A stretch of DNA of 64,000 nt from positions 1-64,000 of the forward strand of contig JAYTOY010000006.1 in NCBI GenBank assembly GCA_043747555.1. Reading direction: 5' to 3'. Below, one piece after another: positions 1 to 7,692 of this stretch; position 1 is the stretch's first letter; every line of letters begins with the position of its first letter. Source of the DNA: JAYWDA01 sp043747555 (lineage in GTDB: Bacteria > Bdellovibrionota > Bdellovibrionia > Bdellovibrionales > Bdellovibrionaceae). The translations under genes were made by a program, and so were the position numbers. The notes beneath the pieces are model-generated. The model saw nothing but the letters and a program-made list of their open reading frames with translations. It ran no database searches and was not told where the DNA came from.

Positions 1-304
<304 letters not shown>

Positions 305-400
305 ATATAATTTTTATTTCAAATCATGTAAAAATGGTCTTGAACCTTTTTGCTAAAAATCAGCTAAATCAATTTTTCAATCTTCAAAAAACTAAATGAC

Positions 401-422
401 GGAAGCTGCGTGAGCAGTTTCC
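401..422 (+). other. hairpin in the 23S-5S spacer
   Basis: GGAAGCTGC (401-409) pairs with GCAGTTTCC (414-422) around a GTGA loop, with one G-U pair. It lies just before 5S and may be an RNA-processing stem of the rRNA precursor, which is inference. The rest of the spacer is AT-rich and holds no tRNA gene. Confidence 0.35.
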
Positions 423-450
423 CGATGATAACCAAATTTATATAAGACTT

Positions 451-566
451 GCTGGTGTTTTTAGCAGCGGGGCCACACCTGATCCCATTCCGAACTCAGA
501 AGTTAAGCCCGCTTGCGGCGATGGTATTGCATCGGTAACGATGTGGGAGAGTAGCACGACGCCAGC
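451..566 (+). rRNA. rrf: 5S ribosomal RNA
   Basis: A complete 5S gene of about 116 nt. The ends GCTGGTG and CGCCAGC form the closing helix. The interior carries the conserved CCCATTCCGAACTCAGAAGT segment and the GTGGGAGAGTAG segment before the 3' helix. It follows 23S in the normal order and is followed at once by a strong terminator, so it ends the rRNA operon. Ends are judged from helix pairing and may shift by one or two bases. Confidence 0.96.
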
Positions 567-579
567 TCTAATTTTACTA

Positions 580-613
580 ACCCGATCAGGGTAACTTGAT
601 CGGGTTTTTTTTT
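580..613 (+). terminator. rho-independent terminator of the rRNA operon
   Basis: ACCCGATCA (580-588) pairs perfectly with TGATCGGGT (597-605) around an 8-nt loop and runs straight into nine T residues (605-613). Position and strength fit the end of the rRNA transcript. Confidence 0.93.
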
Positions 614-625
614 GGATATTTTGGT

Positions 626-1069
626 TTACAGTTTTGAAGACTCTGCGAATGAAGTTAAGTCTTCTTTATCTAAATGATAAATTCTGCTGCTTTCCCATTT
701 TTTATTTTGGGTGCTATTTTCAAAAATATTAAACTGTAAAATTAAAATGGCCTCGGTGGTGGGGCTGAAGTTTTCAATGACATCTATTTGCATGGAGTGC
801 TTACCCGTCGGTGATACTTCAAAAGGTAAGATGATGCTTTTTAGGATTGTTTCCTTCCAGTGTGGGTTTTTAGTGTGAATGGTTATTCGAATTTTTGAAA
901 CCGATTCAACCGACTTAGGAAAAAAATTTTGATTTTTGGCGGCTTTTAAATCTTGGTCTATTTTTTTAGCCAGGGCTGGGACGCTTGAATCTTGTTCCCC
1001 TTGGATAATAAAAAAGACACCAGAGGCTAGAAGAAAAATTGAAATAATAGTGGTGATTACATTTTTCAT
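626..1069 (-). CDS. hypothetical membrane-anchored envelope protein
   Basis: This is a 147-residue protein that I do not recognise. It begins with a Lys-rich start and one hydrophobic stretch at about residues 4-23 that can be a signal anchor or uncleaved signal peptide. A soluble part of roughly 120 residues follows, with alternating polar and hydrophobic residues that suggest beta strands in the second half. It lies alone, facing the rRNA terminator, with no same-strand neighbour close by. It could be a small periplasmic sensor or assembly protein, but no motif supports a function. Confidence 0.6.
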   Translation of the reverse strand: MKNVITTIISIFLLASGVFFIIQGEQDSSVPALAKKIDQDLKAAKNQNFFPKSVESVSKIRITIHTKNPHWKETILKSIILPFEVSPTGKHSMQIDVIENFSPTTEAILILQFNIFENSTQNKKWESSRIYHLDKEDLTSFAESSKL

Positions 1070-1100
1070 AATGCCTTTGTTTTACTGACCCTTGATATAG

Positions 1101-1168
1101 TTTGAAGCTGAAGTTCAAAAAGAACAAGAGAGGCATTCTGTGGTCCTATGGCCAGAATGGTCTTTTTT
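1101..1168 (+). terminator. tandem hairpins followed by a T-run, no assigned gene
   Basis: TTTGAA (1101-1106) pairs with TTCAAA (1114-1119). Next, CATTCTG (1134-1140) pairs with CAGAATG (1153-1159), followed closely by T residues at 1163-1168. This is a terminator-like end on the plus strand, but no plus-strand coding gene precedes it after the 5S terminator. It may end a short RNA starting near 1070-1100 or be chance. Confidence 0.3.
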
Positions 1169-1225
1169 AGGAGCCACCCCTTAAGTATTTAAATTACTGA
1201 AATTTATAGACTTTTTAGTAGTTTA

Positions 1226-1250
1226 GTCCAAAAACGTCCAAATGTTGGAC
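1226..1250. promoter_or_regulatory. GTCCAA dyad upstream of the vWA lipoprotein gene
   Basis: GTCCAA (1236-1241) and TTGGAC (1245-1250) form a perfect 6-bp dyad with a 3-bp centre. A further direct copy GTCCAAAAA starts at 1226, ten bases (one helical turn) before the dyad. This is operator-like geometry about 120 bp before the next start codon. No regulator family is identified. I see nothing else clear in the 300 bp between the flanking genes except the hairpins at 1101-1168. Confidence 0.3.
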
Positions 1251-1369
1251 AGCTTAGTAAAAATTTCCACGACGGTTTATCCCAGGTTTTTGTTCGTCTT
1301 TTTAGGTACTTACAAGAAATTTAATATTTTGGCACTTTCCTTGGATCACCTGTTGGTACGAGGTGGTGT

Positions 1370-2578
1370 ATGAAAAAGTCACTAGGTTGGACAGCAGTTC
1401 TTGGATCTGTTGTCTTTTATGTTGTGGCCTGTGCTCCTGTTAATTTTGGAGTTAACAATAGTCCTGTGAATGGATTTACACAATTCTGTGCGACCAGCTC
1501 GGGCGGTGCTGTCTGTGATTATACCGAAGATGTTTCTGGTCCTAAAGTGGATATCCTTTTCGTCAACGATAACTCGGCCTCTATGTCTTTTGAGCAAAAA
1601 GCGTTGGCGAATCGCTTTGCAGGATTTATTCAAATGTTGGATGGCAAGCATGTTGATTATCGAATTGCGATGACGACCACTGATATCCATAGCGGACAGG
1701 ATGACAATGAAGCCCGCCCTATCAATGGGAACGGCAGTTTGCAGAATGGAAATTTAATTTCGTTTGGTGATGGCATTAATTTTTTAACTCCTTCGGTCGG
1801 AGATCGAGTGGGTCGATTTAATACTGCGGTTGTTCGTCCGGAAACACTAAAATGTGAACAGTTTATTGCCAACTGGGTTTCAGCCAATGGAACTGGAACA
1901 TTGAGTTCCGCAGCTTACAAATCTCAGTACAAGGCGAACTGCCCTACGGGTGATGAGCGCGGGACTTATGCTGCCAATTTGGCCATTAAAAATAATTCTG
2001 GCGGATTTTTAAGAAGCGATGCTTACCTGGCGATTATTTTTGTTGCCGATGAAGACGTTCGAAGTGGACTTTATTGTGGTGGAGCTAACAACCTCAGCTG
2101 TGCTGCGACAGGATACCCTTTGGAAGACTTGGATCAGCCGTTAAGTTTGTTTAATGCTTTTAAGGCCCAAGGAAAAGATAAAATCACTGAGATTCATGCG
2201 ATCGTTGTTACCGATGATGCCTGCCTATCACAGCAAAACTCACAAAGTTTAGGTAATCCAGCTGTGGCGGCAACAAATGGTTTGGTCTCGGGCAGCAAAG
2301 GAAATCTTTATTTAAATTTCACGCAAAGCGGCTGGGGCGCGGCGGTCAGCATTTGTGCAAATAGCTATACTTCTTCACTCGCTCCGATCGCTAATAAAAT
2401 TGCCCTTAATAAAGGGGCGGTGATTGGTTGTGACCAGCCCATTAATCTGCAAGTGACTCCGATTCCTGCGGCCGCATCTTTTTCTTACACTCGAACTGGA
2501 AAAAGTATCGTTTATAATACTCAGCTGCCGGCAGGGAGCCAGGTTCGATTTACGTACAGTTGTCCTAATCAGTTTTAA
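1370..2578 (+). CDS. lipoprotein with von Willebrand factor A-like domain
   Basis: A 402-residue exported lipoprotein of unknown role. The N-terminus has a signal peptide ending in VVAC, so Cys21 is the likely lipidated residue. From about residue 60 a von Willebrand A-like domain starts. DILFV is followed by DNSAS at residues 67-71, an intact DxSxS metal-binding (MIDAS) motif, suggesting a metal-dependent adhesion or protein-binding surface. The remainder is rich in Gly, Ser, Asn and scattered Cys. The start has a GAGGTGG ribosome site six bases upstream. The neighbours do not form an operon. Family knowledge supports surface or periplasmic protein binding. The partner is unknown. Confidence 0.85.
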   Translation: MKKSLGWTAVLGSVVFYVVACAPVNFGVNNSPVNGFTQFCATSSGGAVCDYTEDVSGPKVDILFVNDNSASMSFEQKALANRFAGFIQMLDGKHVDYRIAMTTTDIHSGQDDNEARPINGNGSLQNGNLISFGDGINFLTPSVGDRVGRFNTAVVRPETLKCEQFIANWVSANGTGTLSSAAYKSQYKANCPTGDERGTYAANLAIKNNSGGFLRSDAYLAIIFVADEDVRSGLYCGGANNLSCAATGYPLEDLDQPLSLFNAFKAQGKDKITEIHAIVVTDDACLSQQNSQSLGNPAVAATNGLVSGSKGNLYLNFTQSGWGAAVSICANSYTSSLAPIANKIALNKGAVIGCDQPINLQVTPIPAAASFSYTRTGKSIVYNTQLPAGSQVRFTYSCPNQF

Positions 2579-2608
2579 ATAGAGGATTCATTATATTGTT
2601 TAATTATG

Positions 2609-2629
2609 AGACGCTGCGAAAGAGCGTCT
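2609..2629 (+). other. hairpin after the vWA lipoprotein gene
   Basis: AGACGCT (2609-2615) pairs with AGCGTCT (2623-2629) around a 7-nt loop. It sits 31 bases after the stop codon, so it may stabilise or end that mRNA. It lacks a T-run, so a classical terminator is not supported. Confidence 0.35.
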
Positions 2630-2678
2630 TAGGACGTTTCGAAGTTTTAGTTTTGATAAAAATCTCCGATACAAATGT

Positions 2679-3389
2679 ATGGGTATGTTAGATCGATATA
2701 AGAAAAAAAATGGTTTTATTCAGCTGCTGACTTTGATCGAAACTTCGGGAAAGCAAAAACAAGAACAATTTTTGAATTTGATTGGCCAAGAGAGTAAATC
2801 TTGGGAGCTGGGCATTCGGAAATACATGTTTTCCATTGAGCGAATTTTAAAATGGGATGTTCAGTATCGGGCTGAAATATTTTCTAGGGTTCAACCGTTA
2901 ACACTGTCCACTGTTCTGCATGGTATGAGCCCAGAACAGGTTGAGGTCATGCTTTCTTGCATGAGCATCAGTGATAAAAGAAAAATTATCGGGATGATTG
3001 GAGAGCGAAATCCAACGCCCGCCGAAAAAGTCACCTGCATCTTAAAAATGATTTCGGAAGTGAGAGCTTTTTCACTGGGTGGAGTAATTAAACTTGAAAA
3101 AGCTGATCCAGAGATGGCGATACCTGAAAATATCGAAGATGTTTTAAATCAGCAGCACCAGCAGGGTGCAAATTCGGTCGACACGGTATCGAGCGATTCG
3201 GAGCCCGTAAAAGAAGTTTTAAATTTTGATGGCCCCAAGCACGAAACTTCTTCCGGAGGACGACACAATTCAGAGGAAGTTGATTTTTTAAAAAAGAAGG
3301 TCAATCAATTGACCAGCGAAAATAATGCTTTGAAGCATGACCTAAATATTTTTCGAAATAAACTAGAGCAAATAAAAAAAATTGCCTAA
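2679..3389 (+). CDS. FliG C-terminal-domain-like protein
   Basis: A 236-residue cytoplasmic protein. Residues about 45-130 resemble the middle and C-terminal part of the flagellar switch protein FliG. There is an IRKYMFSIERILKWD stretch, then VQPLTLSTVLHGM and a short helix pair ending MSISDKRKI, which match the order FliG uses before its armadillo-like repeats. The rest of FliG is missing. The C-terminus (about 195-236) has heptad-like spacing and is probably a coiled coil. The linker in between is Ser/Asn/Glu-rich. No flagellar genes are adjacent. It may be a FliG paralogue that binds a motor or a stator, or a diverged remnant. The FliG assignment is moderately sure, the role unsure. Confidence 0.65.
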   Translation: MGMLDRYKKKNGFIQLLTLIETSGKQKQEQFLNLIGQESKSWELGIRKYMFSIERILKWDVQYRAEIFSRVQPLTLSTVLHGMSPEQVEVMLSCMSISDKRKIIGMIGERNPTPAEKVTCILKMISEVRAFSLGGVIKLEKADPEMAIPENIEDVLNQQHQQGANSVDTVSSDSEPVKEVLNFDGPKHETSSGGRHNSEEVDFLKKKVNQLTSENNALKHDLNIFRNKLEQIKKIA

Positions 3390-3428
3390 TTCTGTTGCCG
3401 GATATTTAAAATAACTTGAAACTCAGGA

Positions 3429-4421
3429 ATGATTTTTTTCTTGAGTTTTTTAGTTTTAACCCCATTAATTTCATTGGCTTCAGTGAACGAAGTTTATTTG
3501 AAGGTGTCCTCTTTCCAAGATAATAAATCTTTAATAGCTGAAGGGAACGGCGCTGATATTGCCGTGGGACAGACCTTAGGAGTCAAAAGCCAGAGTGCGG
3601 AAGTTGGACTGATTGGCTTTGTACGAGTTCGGTCGGTGGATCGATCCTCGGGCCAATTGGTAGTGGTTGCAGAGCTCAGCAAGGCCTCAGAGTACAATTT
3701 AATCCGCATTGGCGACAAGTTGGTAAATTTTGATCTATCATCAAGCACCGAAGATTATAAGGGCAGTACAGAGTTACTTGTTCGTGAAGAGGCCCCAAAC
3801 ACCTCGGCCAGATTCAAACCCTTATTTACCCAAGGAATTTTAATCGGAGAAACAGCTCAAACTTTGCCACCAAATGAATTTCTTTTAACTTGGTATGGAT
3901 TACTTCATTATGGCCTTTTTAATTGGATGAGTATCGGTACGCTCGCTCCTGCGGATTTTAGTAACTCCCCAAACCTGACTCTTAAAGTTAGATTTCTTGA
4001 TTCAATTCGAAATACAGTGGCCACGGGATTTACCTTACGAAGAGTGCCGGAAGGGGAGCGCTATACGTTGAATTGGAATTTAATGTGGGATGCCTATTCG
4101 AATGAAAAATCAATCTCACACACATTTGCTACACTGGCTATTTACTCAATTGAGAAAGCGGAAGACACCACGGCCATTAAGTCAGGGGGAACGAGCACGC
4201 TTCAAACGGGTTATGAATATATCACGGATGGGTGGGGGCGTATTTTATACGGACCAAACTATAATTTCGAGACAAAATCCATAGGTGCTTATTTAGCTTA
4301 CGCTAAAATATGGGATCGATTTAATCTGCAGACAACTCTTTATTCAACCAATATAAAAAATGTGAAGTGGAGTGTGCAAGACGGTTATATTTTGTATCTT
4401 GATGGTTACTGGCGTTTTTGA
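3429..4421 (+). CDS. predicted outer-membrane or surface beta protein
   Basis: A 330-residue exported protein that I do not recognise. A hydrophobic signal sequence covers about residues 1-17. Residues 18-110 look like a small beta domain, with GQTLGVKSQ and VRSVDRSSGQLVV. The C-terminal two thirds shows alternating aromatic and polar strands and ends in aromatic WRF, as outer-membrane barrels often do. The start lies 39 bases after the FliG-like gene, so the two may share a transcript. Its last 16 bases overlap the end of the convergent FHA gene. A porin-like or anchoring function is inferred only from composition. Confidence 0.65.
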   Translation: MIFFLSFLVLTPLISLASVNEVYLKVSSFQDNKSLIAEGNGADIAVGQTLGVKSQSAEVGLIGFVRVRSVDRSSGQLVVVAELSKASEYNLIRIGDKLVNFDLSSSTEDYKGSTELLVREEAPNTSARFKPLFTQGILIGETAQTLPPNEFLLTWYGLLHYGLFNWMSIGTLAPADFSNSPNLTLKVRFLDSIRNTVATGFTLRRVPEGERYTLNWNLMWDAYSNEKSISHTFATLAIYSIEKAEDTTAIKSGGTSTLQTGYEYITDGWGRILYGPNYNFETKSIGAYLAYAKIWDRFNLQTTLYSTNIKNVKWSVQDGYILYLDGYWRF

Positions 4422-6718
4422 ACTTGAGCGGGAGCTCGTTTTAAAACTTCTTCATAGTAATAGCCTTCGGAGAATTTCCTAAAGCTTTCAAACTTGGAAC
4501 TTGACCCGATGATCTGCTGCATTTGTGTGACAGATTCCTTCTCCATATCGCGCATTTTTTTAACCTGCTGTTCGATATAGTCGGGATGAATGCTATCAGC
4601 TTCTTCTTTAAGCTTTGTGACCATGGCGGCTTCCAAGGAAACTAGCCTTACAATTGAATCCTCATCGACACGTAGTTTTGTATAAAGATAATCATGCAGA
4701 TCGCGAATCCATTTATCTTGGAATTTTTGCTCTAATTTTAAATCCGCGTAACCACGAGTGTAAAGTAAGGAATCCGTATAATTGTCCCGCCATTCATCAG
4801 TTTTTGGCGGTTCAAAGCGCCGAGCCCTTTCAGTTTGCATCTCTTTGGAAAAGTTTTGGGCTGCGGAATCGATGTTATTCCGCTGTACGGATTCAATAAT
4901 AAATTTTCGGCTTGTGGGAATAACGAACATGATAACAATTGCTATCGCGGAGGAAAAGCTAAGGACTTTAAAACGCTTCATAAAAACTAAAGATTTTTGT
5001 TCAATGACTTCGTGAGATTGCTTGTGGGTGTCGACATTCGTAAATTTATAGATGGCTTCATCCAACGAGGCTTTAACTTCTGTTTGGAGACGCTTATTTA
5101 CGCTTGTCCAATCGTAAGAAGAAGGTAATTCAGATTTTAGCAGGGTGATGAGATGGGACTCAGTCAGTCTGAGGAACTCGCCAACGAGTTCGGCTCTATG
5201 GCGATTGAGGCTTTTATCACCTTCGGCGCGAATCTCTTTAAGTTTTTTAAGTTCGTCTAGTTTCAATTTATCAAGAGCCTCGTTTTCACGGGTCTTAAAT
5301 ACTTCTATCTCTCTTCGCGCGGCATCTTTAAATTCCTGAGCTTCTTTTTCAATTTGCTCTTTAAATCGTTGCGCGTCCTGTTTTACGCGGTCGCCTTCGA
5401 TCACCGCTGTTTTTCTCTGTTCAAGCGTCTCAGACAACTGATGTTTAAATTGAGAAAGCTCAAGTGTAAGGCTTTCCTTTTTTACTTCAAGATCTGTTAC
5501 AGCAGCTTTAAAGTTGTTAACCACTTCCGTTGTTTCTTCTAGCTCGCGTTTGGTCTCTAGTAGTGACGACTCAAACTGGTGACGCTCTTTATCCATCTGA
5601 AGTAAAGTTTCCTTAAGGACAGCAATTTCACTTTCAGATTTTAATTGGATGGATTGGGCCTGGCTGTAAGCCTCGGTCAGAATCTCTTGGGATTTTTGCT
5701 GAGCTGCTTTCAGTTCAATTTCGGCTTGCGTATAATACTGAGCCGAACGCTCTTGGGCTTCTTTTTTTGCGATATCAAATAATTCATTTGATTGATTTAA
5801 AACGATTATTTTTTGTCGATCGGCCGAAAGGACTATTTCTTCGGCACGGACCTTGGCATTTTCTTCGATTTGACGAGCTCGAGTGCGGGCATCTTCAGTT
5901 AAGGTTTCCATTTCCTTTTCCCAGTCTTTTCTAAGCTGTTGAATACCTTGTCGAGCTTGCTGAAGAAGGAGTGTGGCCTCTTGTTCTGTTATCGTATATT
6001 TTTCTTGGGAAGATTGTTCACCCTGCTGAATTATAAGATGCGCTTTTTCTTCAGCTTCCTTTACGACCAGCTCTGCCCTACGAAAGACGTCAGAGGTTGC
6101 TGCCATGGCTTCTTTTTCTGCAAGTAAAACAGTTTCCATCTGTTTTCTTTTTGCATCTTCTTGTATTGTCGAAGCAAGGTTGTTCGCAGCGGAAATGATT
6201 TGTTCTGCCTGAAAATTTGCTTGTGAAATTAAGCTATTAATTTTTACTTCTGTTGCACGCAGGCTTTGGTCAGTTTCTCCCTTAACGAGATGACTGATTC
6301 GGTCAGCTTCGGCATGAGCGGAATTTACGAGTGTTAGTAAACTTTCTTTTTGGTCAGGGTTCAAATCAGAGCTCGTGACGGCTTTCAAGTCGAATGCCTT
6401 TTCTAAAACATTAACGGTCACTTTAATTCGTTGGCTTCCTACCTGGATAATTTCGCCTTCAGCATAAGGGACTTTTGATTTAGCCAACATTTTCTTGCCA
6501 TTGATAAATGTTCCGTTAGCAGATCCTAGGTCGTGGAGCCAAACTTTTCCTTGTTTGATTGATATTTCGACATGAGTCCGGCTCACTCCAGGATCTGGAA
6601 TACCAATGTGAGCTTCGGTAGAACGGCCAATAATAAGAGGATTTTGGTCATAAACCCTCTCAATGGTTTGTTCCGGCTGCTCAATTTTAAGGAATAAGAC
6701 TTTCTGAATCTTGGACAT
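4406..6718 (-). CDS. FHA-domain protein with long coiled coil and membrane anchor
   Basis: A 770-residue protein. Residues about 25-95 form a forkhead-associated domain with the key GRS, SRTH and NGTFING elements, which bind phosphothreonine peptides. About 430 residues of Glu/Gln/Lys/Ala-rich heptads follow (100-530), a very long coiled coil. One hydrophobic helix (around 582-602, IAIVIMFVI) then crosses the membrane, with about 165 residues beyond it, rich in charged helices, probably periplasmic. It is the last gene of a tight operon with MotA/TolQ-like and MotB/OmpA-like genes (6 bp gap to the former). Inferred role: the cytoplasmic arm or gate of an envelope motor, controlled by a Ser/Thr kinase. 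An encoded kinase lies at 18867-20768 but is not adjacent. Confidence 0.8.
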   Translation of the reverse strand: MSKIQKVLFLKIEQPEQTIERVYDQNPLIIGRSTEAHIGIPDPGVSRTHVEISIKQGKVWLHDLGSANGTFINGKKMLAKSKVPYAEGEIIQVGSQRIKVTVNVLEKAFDLKAVTSSDLNPDQKESLLTLVNSAHAEADRISHLVKGETDQSLRATEVKINSLISQANFQAEQIISAANNLASTIQEDAKRKQMETVLLAEKEAMAATSDVFRRAELVVKEAEEKAHLIIQQGEQSSQEKYTITEQEATLLLQQARQGIQQLRKDWEKEMETLTEDARTRARQIEENAKVRAEEIVLSADRQKIIVLNQSNELFDIAKKEAQERSAQYYTQAEIELKAAQQKSQEILTEAYSQAQSIQLKSESEIAVLKETLLQMDKERHQFESSLLETKRELEETTEVVNNFKAAVTDLEVKKESLTLELSQFKHQLSETLEQRKTAVIEGDRVKQDAQRFKEQIEKEAQEFKDAARREIEVFKTRENEALDKLKLDELKKLKEIRAEGDKSLNRHRAELVGEFLRLTESHLITLLKSELPSSYDWTSVNKRLQTEVKASLDEAIYKFTNVDTHKQSHEVIEQKSLVFMKRFKVLSFSSAIAIVIMFVIPTSRKFIIESVQRNNIDSAAQNFSKEMQTERARRFEPPKTDEWRDNYTDSLLYTRGYADLKLEQKFQDKWIRDLHDYLYTKLRVDEDSIVRLVSLEAAMVTKLKEEADSIHPDYIEQQVKKMRDMEKESVTQMQQIIGSSSKFESFRKFSEGYYYEEVLKRAPAQVQKRQ

Positions 6719-6724
6719 ATTGTC

Positions 6725-7678
6725 TTAAGAAGCCTTTACTTTTCGAATCTCGTCAAGATTACGGCTTCGCGTTCCTTTGTTAATTTCTGAATTAAGAGAT
6801 TCTTCAGCGAGGGCCTCAACAGGGTCACGGTGTTCGTCGAAATCTTTGCCTTCTTTGGGGAACTGGTTATTGTCGCTGCGGTACCAAATAAGATCCAAAG
6901 AATTTTCAAAGCGCTCAATCATTGAAACAAATACTTTTTCTGGTGAAAAAATAGTGTTGGTGAATGTCATAAGAACACTAAATAGAATGCCGATAATCGA
7001 GCTGTTCATCGCAAATGACACTTCGTAAAGAAATCCATCCATCACGGTTTTTGTCATTTCAATGTCCTGAACGTTCATGCCGCCTAATTTTGGAAGGCCA
7101 CTCACGATACCCATAAAAGTTCCAAAGATTCCTCCAATAACAAACATGCCGGGAAGAATATTAAGGACATCATTGACTGATGAAAGTGGAATCACGCCAA
7201 AAACCCGATTAAAACATGGGTTTTGTTGAAACGTAGCTCGTGTGATATTGATTAATTTCGGATTGTTGTCATGCCATTTAAGAAACTTAAGTTGTTTAAG
7301 AATATCCCTGATAAGCCACGCACATCCTTGACGAATCACGAAGATGCGATCGCCTAAGCTATCGACATGATCTTTTTTACGGCGATGCATACGATCGCGG
7401 AGTTCGAAGGCTTCATAAAAAGTTCTCTCCAATAATTGTTTGGTGAGAGCGTAAAATGAAACATTGTTCACATTGCCGGGGCGCTCGCCTTCGATAAATC
7501 GGTTGACGCGTTTCTCAAACTCTTGTGCAAACCAATCGTGGCGGCGAACCGTATACCAGATCAAGAGACGGAAGACCCCGCCAATGAAAAAGGCTGCCAG
7601 CATAAGGGGCGTAAGAAACTCCACGGCGAGTGGGAGAACTCCGCTGCTCATTACTTTTGTTATTATTCCTGAAGACAT
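6725..7678 (-). CDS. MotA/TolQ/ExbB-family proton-channel-like protein
   Basis: A 317-residue inner-membrane protein. Three hydrophobic segments are visible. The first is near residues 14-40. The second is near 165-195 and contains the GGIFGTFMGIVSGLP turn typical of MotA, TolQ and ExbB proteins. The third is near 215-245, with SFAMNSSIIGILFSV, where small polar residues usually face the ion path. A cytoplasmic segment of about 120 residues separates the first two. GAGAGGT lies seven bases before the start. It is the middle gene of a three-gene operon and is expected to form a stator with the product of the gene just upstream. ZorA of the Zorya system is a related architecture, but here the long tail is on a separate FHA protein. 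Confidence 0.82.
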   Translation of the reverse strand: MSSGIITKVMSSGVLPLAVEFLTPLMLAAFFIGGVFRLLIWYTVRRHDWFAQEFEKRVNRFIEGERPGNVNNVSFYALTKQLLERTFYEAFELRDRMHRRKKDHVDSLGDRIFVIRQGCAWLIRDILKQLKFLKWHDNNPKLINITRATFQQNPCFNRVFGVIPLSSVNDVLNILPGMFVIGGIFGTFMGIVSGLPKLGGMNVQDIEMTKTVMDGFLYEVSFAMNSSIIGILFSVLMTFTNTIFSPEKVFVSMIERFENSLDLIWYRSDNNQFPKEGKDFDEHRDPVEALAEESLNSEINKGTRSRNLDEIRKVKAS

Positions 7679-7692
7679 ATTGCACCTCTCAT

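Noticed and set aside
305..450. tRNA genes in the 23S-5S spacer
   Set aside because: No cloverleaf pairing or T-arm sequence is visible. Only the 401-422 hairpin stands out.
1330..1345. Sigma-54-like promoter TGGCAC-N5-TTGGA before the vWA lipoprotein
   Set aside because: The -12 element has GG where sigma-54 needs GC, and the site is too close to the start codon.
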